From: Clostridia bacterium
Lineage (GTDB): Bacteria; Bacillota; Clostridia; UMGS1883
Assembly: GCA_017440585.1 (NCBI GenBank)
Contig: JAFSGW010000017.1
Coordinates: forward strand, 81,401-118,444
Direction of reading: 5' to 3'
DNA: 37,044 nt
Numbering within the stretch: position 1 is the stretch's first letter; every line of letters starts with the position of its first letter. Positions 34,260-37,044 of the stretch are shown in pieces. Made by a program: the position numbers and the translations under genes. The notes under the pieces were generated by a model. It did no database searches. It worked only from the letters and a program-made list of their open reading frames with translations, and was not told the origin of the DNA.

Positions 34260-35866
34260 TTCTTTACCTCAACAAGGTCCTTTCCAAGATCGCATGTATA
34301 CTGCCATACTACATAATCGCCATTTTTCAAAGGGTAATCACTGCAACCAACATGGGCAAATTCACCATTTACACTGTACATCCAGCCGGATAAATCACCA
34401 CATGAAAATTCATAAATATAATTAATTCCCTGTACGTAAGAATCCTTTGATGACTGACTGTATTCAAGCTGAATATCATTTTCCGAACAAGCTTTTTTTG
34501 TAAGGTCAAGTACGCTGTCGCCTTCTTTTACTGTTACTGCGGTTTCAGAAAGTATTATGCCGTCAGCGGGAATATATTTACCGTTTTTAAGGCTGTTATC
34601 AAGCTTATCGTAGTTATTGTTTATGCTGATAGAATCAATTGAAACAAAAACTGTTATATCCTTTGTACTTTCTGAATGCCCGATAAAACACAGCGAAAGC
34701 AGGAATAAGGAAATTGCAATAACTAACGGCTTTTTTACCATTATACCATAAAAAGTAATTATTACAAATAAAACAGCAATAAAAATATATAATTTAAGAG
34801 GGTTATGTTGTTTTTCACTGTTATCGGCTTCAGATGGAGCTTCAGTTATCGCTTCTGTACACTCTGTAACAATCTCCTCGCTTGTTGCAGGCATTGTTGT
34901 CTCTTTCTCTTGTGCTTCTGCCTTTAAAGTAGCGGTTTCCTTCGGTGGTTCTTCATTTGTCGGGATTTCCTTTTGTTCTTCAACGGTAAATTTCCCCTTA
35001 TATACAGCACTCATTTTATTGGCAGCAGCGATTGCACATACGCTCTGATATGTGGCGATGGTATCGGTTGCCCCGTTATATGTATGCATGAACCCATCGG
35101 CGGTTTTAAAGGCTAAAAGGGCATTATAAACTCCCTCAAAGCGGGCATCTGTTTTAACATCACCGCCTAATGCTGAAAGTGCTGTAATTACCTGAGCAGT
35201 TGTTTCGGAGTTTGGAATATTATTAGCTGAAAAGCTGCCGTCAGCATTCTGAACGCTATCTAAAAAGTTCAAAGCGTTATCAATTGCGAGCCTGACCTCT
35301 TCCCTTCCTCTATATGCGGAAAGAGCATAAATTGCCATTGCAGTTATATCACAATCAGGTGTATCACTTTTTAAGGCAAAGCTACCGTCTGTATTTTGTT
35401 TTAATAAAATATGATTTATTATTCCGTCAATTGTGTTTATTGCCCCTGAAGGTTCTTTATAGCTGCCCGAGGAAACTGCAATAAGTGCCCATATATATGC
35501 GTTGAGCCCTTGCCTGCCTAAATTTTCCCGAAAGAACACACCGTCATTAAGAAGGTTAATGCCTTCAAAATTTTCAGCATTTTCACCCAATAGCGTAACA
35601 GCAATTATAATTCTGTGCCATTCCGTGGCTTTTGATGGGCTTAGCTTACTTTCAGTAAGGTATTTGCCTTTTACATATTCTCTCAAACCATCCATATATA
35701 AAGCCTTGTTAAAGTCTTCTCCTGAAACAAGCAATGCGATGGCACTCCAGTCCGAAACGGAGCTTCCGGGAGAAGAAAGTGCATCCCTTAATGCTTGTGC
35801 ATTTACAGACCATATGTGGGATAATAAGAGAACAATTGTAATTGTTATTGAAATTATTTTCTTCAT
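34256..35866 (-). CDS. Membrane-anchored alpha/alpha-barrel plus DUF4430 protein (intrinsic-factor-like)
   Basis: A 536-residue protein. Residues 1-23 are a signal peptide. Residues about 35-290 are helical prenyltransferase/squalene-cyclase-like repeats, each with a QNxDGSF-type turn (QNTDGSF 157, QNADGSF 206). A Pro/Thr/Glu-rich linker (about 293-355) leads to two adjacent hydrophobic helices (357-375 and 380-396), then a C-terminal DUF4430 domain (about 405-527) with GWMYSVNGEFAHVGC and YVVWQYT. Human intrinsic factor and transcobalamin have the same order: alpha6/alpha6 barrel, then a DUF4430-like beta domain, with cobalamin between them. I infer a surface cobalamin-capturing protein. The second helix begins MVKKP and looks like a buried signal peptide. 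ATGA overlaps link it to both neighbours. Confidence 0.82.
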   Translation of the reverse strand: MKKIISITITIVLLLSHIWSVNAQALRDALSSPGSSVSDWSAIALLVSGEDFNKALYMDGLREYVKGKYLTESKLSPSKATEWHRIIIAVTLLGENAENFEGINLLNDGVFFRENLGRQGLNAYIWALIAVSSGSYKEPSGAINTIDGIINHILLKQNTDGSFALKSDTPDCDITAMAIYALSAYRGREEVRLAIDNALNFLDSVQNADGSFSANNIPNSETTAQVITALSALGGDVKTDARFEGVYNALLAFKTADGFMHTYNGATDTIATYQSVCAIAAANKMSAVYKGKFTVEEQKEIPTNEEPPKETATLKAEAQEKETTMPATSEEIVTECTEAITEAPSEADNSEKQHNPLKLYIFIAVLFVIITFYGIMVKKPLVIAISLFLLSLCFIGHSESTKDITVFVSIDSISINNNYDKLDNSLKNGKYIPADGIILSETAVTVKEGDSVLDLTKKACSENDIQLEYSQSSKDSYVQGINYIYEFSCGDLSGWMYSVNGEFAHVGCSDYPLKNGDYVVWQYTCDLGKDLVEVKK

Positions 35867-36408
35867 TGAGCTATATCATCTCCGTAATGCAATGTAAAGT
35901 AGAGTGTAATTTCATCACCATTTGAAGGAATATAATCGCACATTCCTACAGAAGGTATTTCTCCGTTTACAGCAAAAATCCAACCGGATGAGTCTGTAAA
36001 GTCAAACTCCGATAGGCAATCCTCTACAGCAATTCCATTTGTATACGAAACACCTTTTTCGTCGAGTAATTGTTTAGCTTCTTCTGTAATATGGGCAATT
36101 GAGGTATCAATACCTTCTATTGCAGAAAGATAAAACCCCTCCTTTGTAGTGCCTGAATAAATAGGTGTATAACCGTTATCTTCGAGAAGCTTTACAAGAA
36201 TTTCAGCACAGTTTTCATCGTTGAATAAGACCTCGGTAGGCTTGATAATATTGCCCAGAGATACATTATCCGCAACCACACTGCAGGTTACAAATTGCTC
36301 ATCTGCAGGCTCATAATCGGTTAGTTCCAAATTAAAATCCGTAACAGTGCTTGATACAGTTGAAGAAATACTCATCATTATTGCCACAACTGTGCTCAGT
36401 ATTTTCAT
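35863..36408 (-). CDS. Secreted DUF4430 protein
   Basis: A 181-residue protein with a signal peptide (about residues 1-20) and one DUF4430 domain in its C-terminal part (SSGWIFAVNGEIPSVGMCDYIPSNGDEITLYF). DUF4430 is the fold of the beta domain in intrinsic factor/transcobalamin. No lipobox, membrane anchor or sorting signal is seen after the signal peptide, so it may be released or held by a partner. ATGA overlaps with the genes on both sides indicate tight coupling. Inferred role is corrinoid binding or handover, together with the barrel-DUF4430 protein; this is not proven. Confidence 0.8.
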   Translation of the reverse strand: MKILSTVVAIMMSISSTVSSTVTDFNLELTDYEPADEQFVTCSVVADNVSLGNIIKPTEVLFNDENCAEILVKLLEDNGYTPIYSGTTKEGFYLSAIEGIDTSIAHITEEAKQLLDEKGVSYTNGIAVEDCLSEFDFTDSSGWIFAVNGEIPSVGMCDYIPSNGDEITLYFTLHYGDDIAQ

Positions 36409-37044
36409 TTCAAAGCACCTCCGGTGAGTGGTATAAGGTTTGTAGTCCAGACAAATACTCTGCAGTTTCCCGAAGGATTTTCAATTGCAGACCTGCTGTA
36501 GCCTTTAGGTAAGGTTGCTTTTTCCGATTTAATTGATACTACAGCATCGTTTTCATATACTGCAGTGAAAAGCATAACATCTATCTCGTCGGGCAGGTTT
36601 GAAATTAGAATGAATTCATTGCCTTCCTGCTCTAATTCTACACCGAAAACATCCACTTCGAGGTGTTTAGGAATTAAAGGTGTCAAGCCCTCCCCTTCTT
36701 TAATGCTGATTGTGTAGTGACCTGCAGAATCAAACGATAAAGTGAATGAGCCGTCTTCCTTTGTTGTTGTCACTTCTTCCCCGTCAACTGAAATTATCGC
36801 ATTTGCAATGGGAGAAATCATGCTTTCCAATTCAGATTCTTCGTAACAACTATACCAGCCAAATGGGTATCCTTTTAAGGTTATTTCAAGTGTTTCAGCT
36901 TTGTTTGCTGTAATGCTGTTGCAATTTGTGTTGTTACAGGAAAAAGTGCAGTAATTGTCCATTGCCCAGCTGTCACGGTAAATGAAAAATTCAACTCTGT
37001 CTGCATTTTTTACTGTTGCCTGATTTAAAGAATAGCCCGTATAA
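36405..37044 (-). CDS. Surface protein of the ECF/DUF4430 operon (C-terminal part, 5' end outside window)
   Basis: The frame is open to the right edge of the window, upstream of the ATG at 36962, so the gene is longer than a 185-residue call would suggest. The visible part begins YTGYSLNQATVKNADRVEFF and contains IYRDSWAMDNY, a cluster of Cys residues (YCTFSCNNTNC), LKGYPFGWYSC and an Ig-like segment with GSFTLSFDSAGHYTISIKEG. It ends in a short tail with RVFVWTTNLIPL. Such segments resemble repeats in large DUF4430-containing secreted proteins of Clostridia, but I cannot assign a domain with confidence. It overlaps the next gene by ATGA. Confidence 0.7.
   Translation of the reverse strand, partial: YTGYSLNQATVKNADRVEFFIYRDSWAMDNYCTFSCNNTNCNSITANKAETLEITLKGYPFGWYSCYEESELESMISPIANAIISVDGEEVTTTKEDGSFTLSFDSAGHYTISIKEGEGLTPLIPKHLEVDVFGVELEQEGNEFILISNLPDEIDVMLFTAVYENDAVVSIKSEKATLPKGYSRSAIENPSGNCRVFVWTTNLIPLTGGALK

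Noticed and set aside
34739..34741. Internal ATG as a separate start for the DUF4430 half
   Set aside because: No Shine-Dalgarno sequence precedes it and the frame is continuous; read as a fusion.
31209..37044. Cobalamin riboswitch for the ECF operon
   Set aside because: The operon begins right of the window and all internal gene junctions overlap, so there is no room for one in the sequence given.

Overview
The window looks like a chromosomal segment of a Gram-positive, spore-forming Clostridia-type bacterium (Bacillota), probably an uncultured gut lineage. The evidence is spoVG, a GerW/YtfJ sporulation protein beside a DUF2953 protein, scpA-scpB, a DacF-type carboxypeptidase, an energy-coupling-factor (ECF) transporter, a biotin-dependent sodium-pump decarboxylase cluster, strong AGGAGG-type ribosome binding sites and TTGNNN-17-TATNNT promoters. 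No rRNA, tRNA, CRISPR array, insertion sequence or prophage was seen.

Left end (1-9500): the start of a PotA-like ABC ATPase leaves the window on the minus strand. Divergent from it is a very large secreted heparinase II/III-like polysaccharide lyase with many accessory modules (562-6087). It converges on a cytoplasmic GH50-like glycoside hydrolase, which lies 18 bp downstream of murC. The pair looks like a small glycan-degradation locus set among housekeeping genes.

Core (9659-23754, plus strand): spoVG, glmU, prs, pth, mfd, a parvulin-type foldase lipoprotein, lysA, an M50 protease, scpA, scpB, a DUF2953 gene, gerW/ytfJ, dacF and rluB. These cover cell-wall precursor synthesis, sporulation, transcription-coupled repair, lysine/diaminopimelate metabolism, chromosome segregation and ribosomal RNA modification. 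Terminator hairpins and sigma-A-like promoters divide this run into transcription units at about 9945, 12408, 16338, 17438/17478 and 21750/21802.

Carboxylase block (23825-28787, plus): a 12S/MmdA-type carboxyltransferase, an OadG-type subunit, a biotin carrier, an OadB/MmdB sodium pump and a 5S/PycB/OadA-type carboxyltransferase without its own biotin domain. The set could act as a methylmalonyl-CoA/oxaloacetate sodium-pump decarboxylase or a transcarboxylase. A YnbB-type PLP enzyme follows, then a Xer-type tyrosine recombinase gene preceded by a near-consensus promoter and a 13-bp perfect inverted repeat.

Right end (31209-37044, minus): six translationally overlapping genes. Read 5' to 3', they are a truncated surface protein, a secreted DUF4430 protein, a membrane-anchored alpha/alpha-barrel plus DUF4430 protein, an EcfT protein, a fused double EcfA ATPase and an S component. 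The alpha/alpha-barrel plus DUF4430 layout is that of animal intrinsic factor/transcobalamin, so I infer a cobalamin capture-and-import operon. This is the most interesting system in the window. B12 import would fit with the methylmalonyl-CoA-type carboxylase block, because methylmalonyl-CoA mutase is B12-dependent, but no mutase is in the window.
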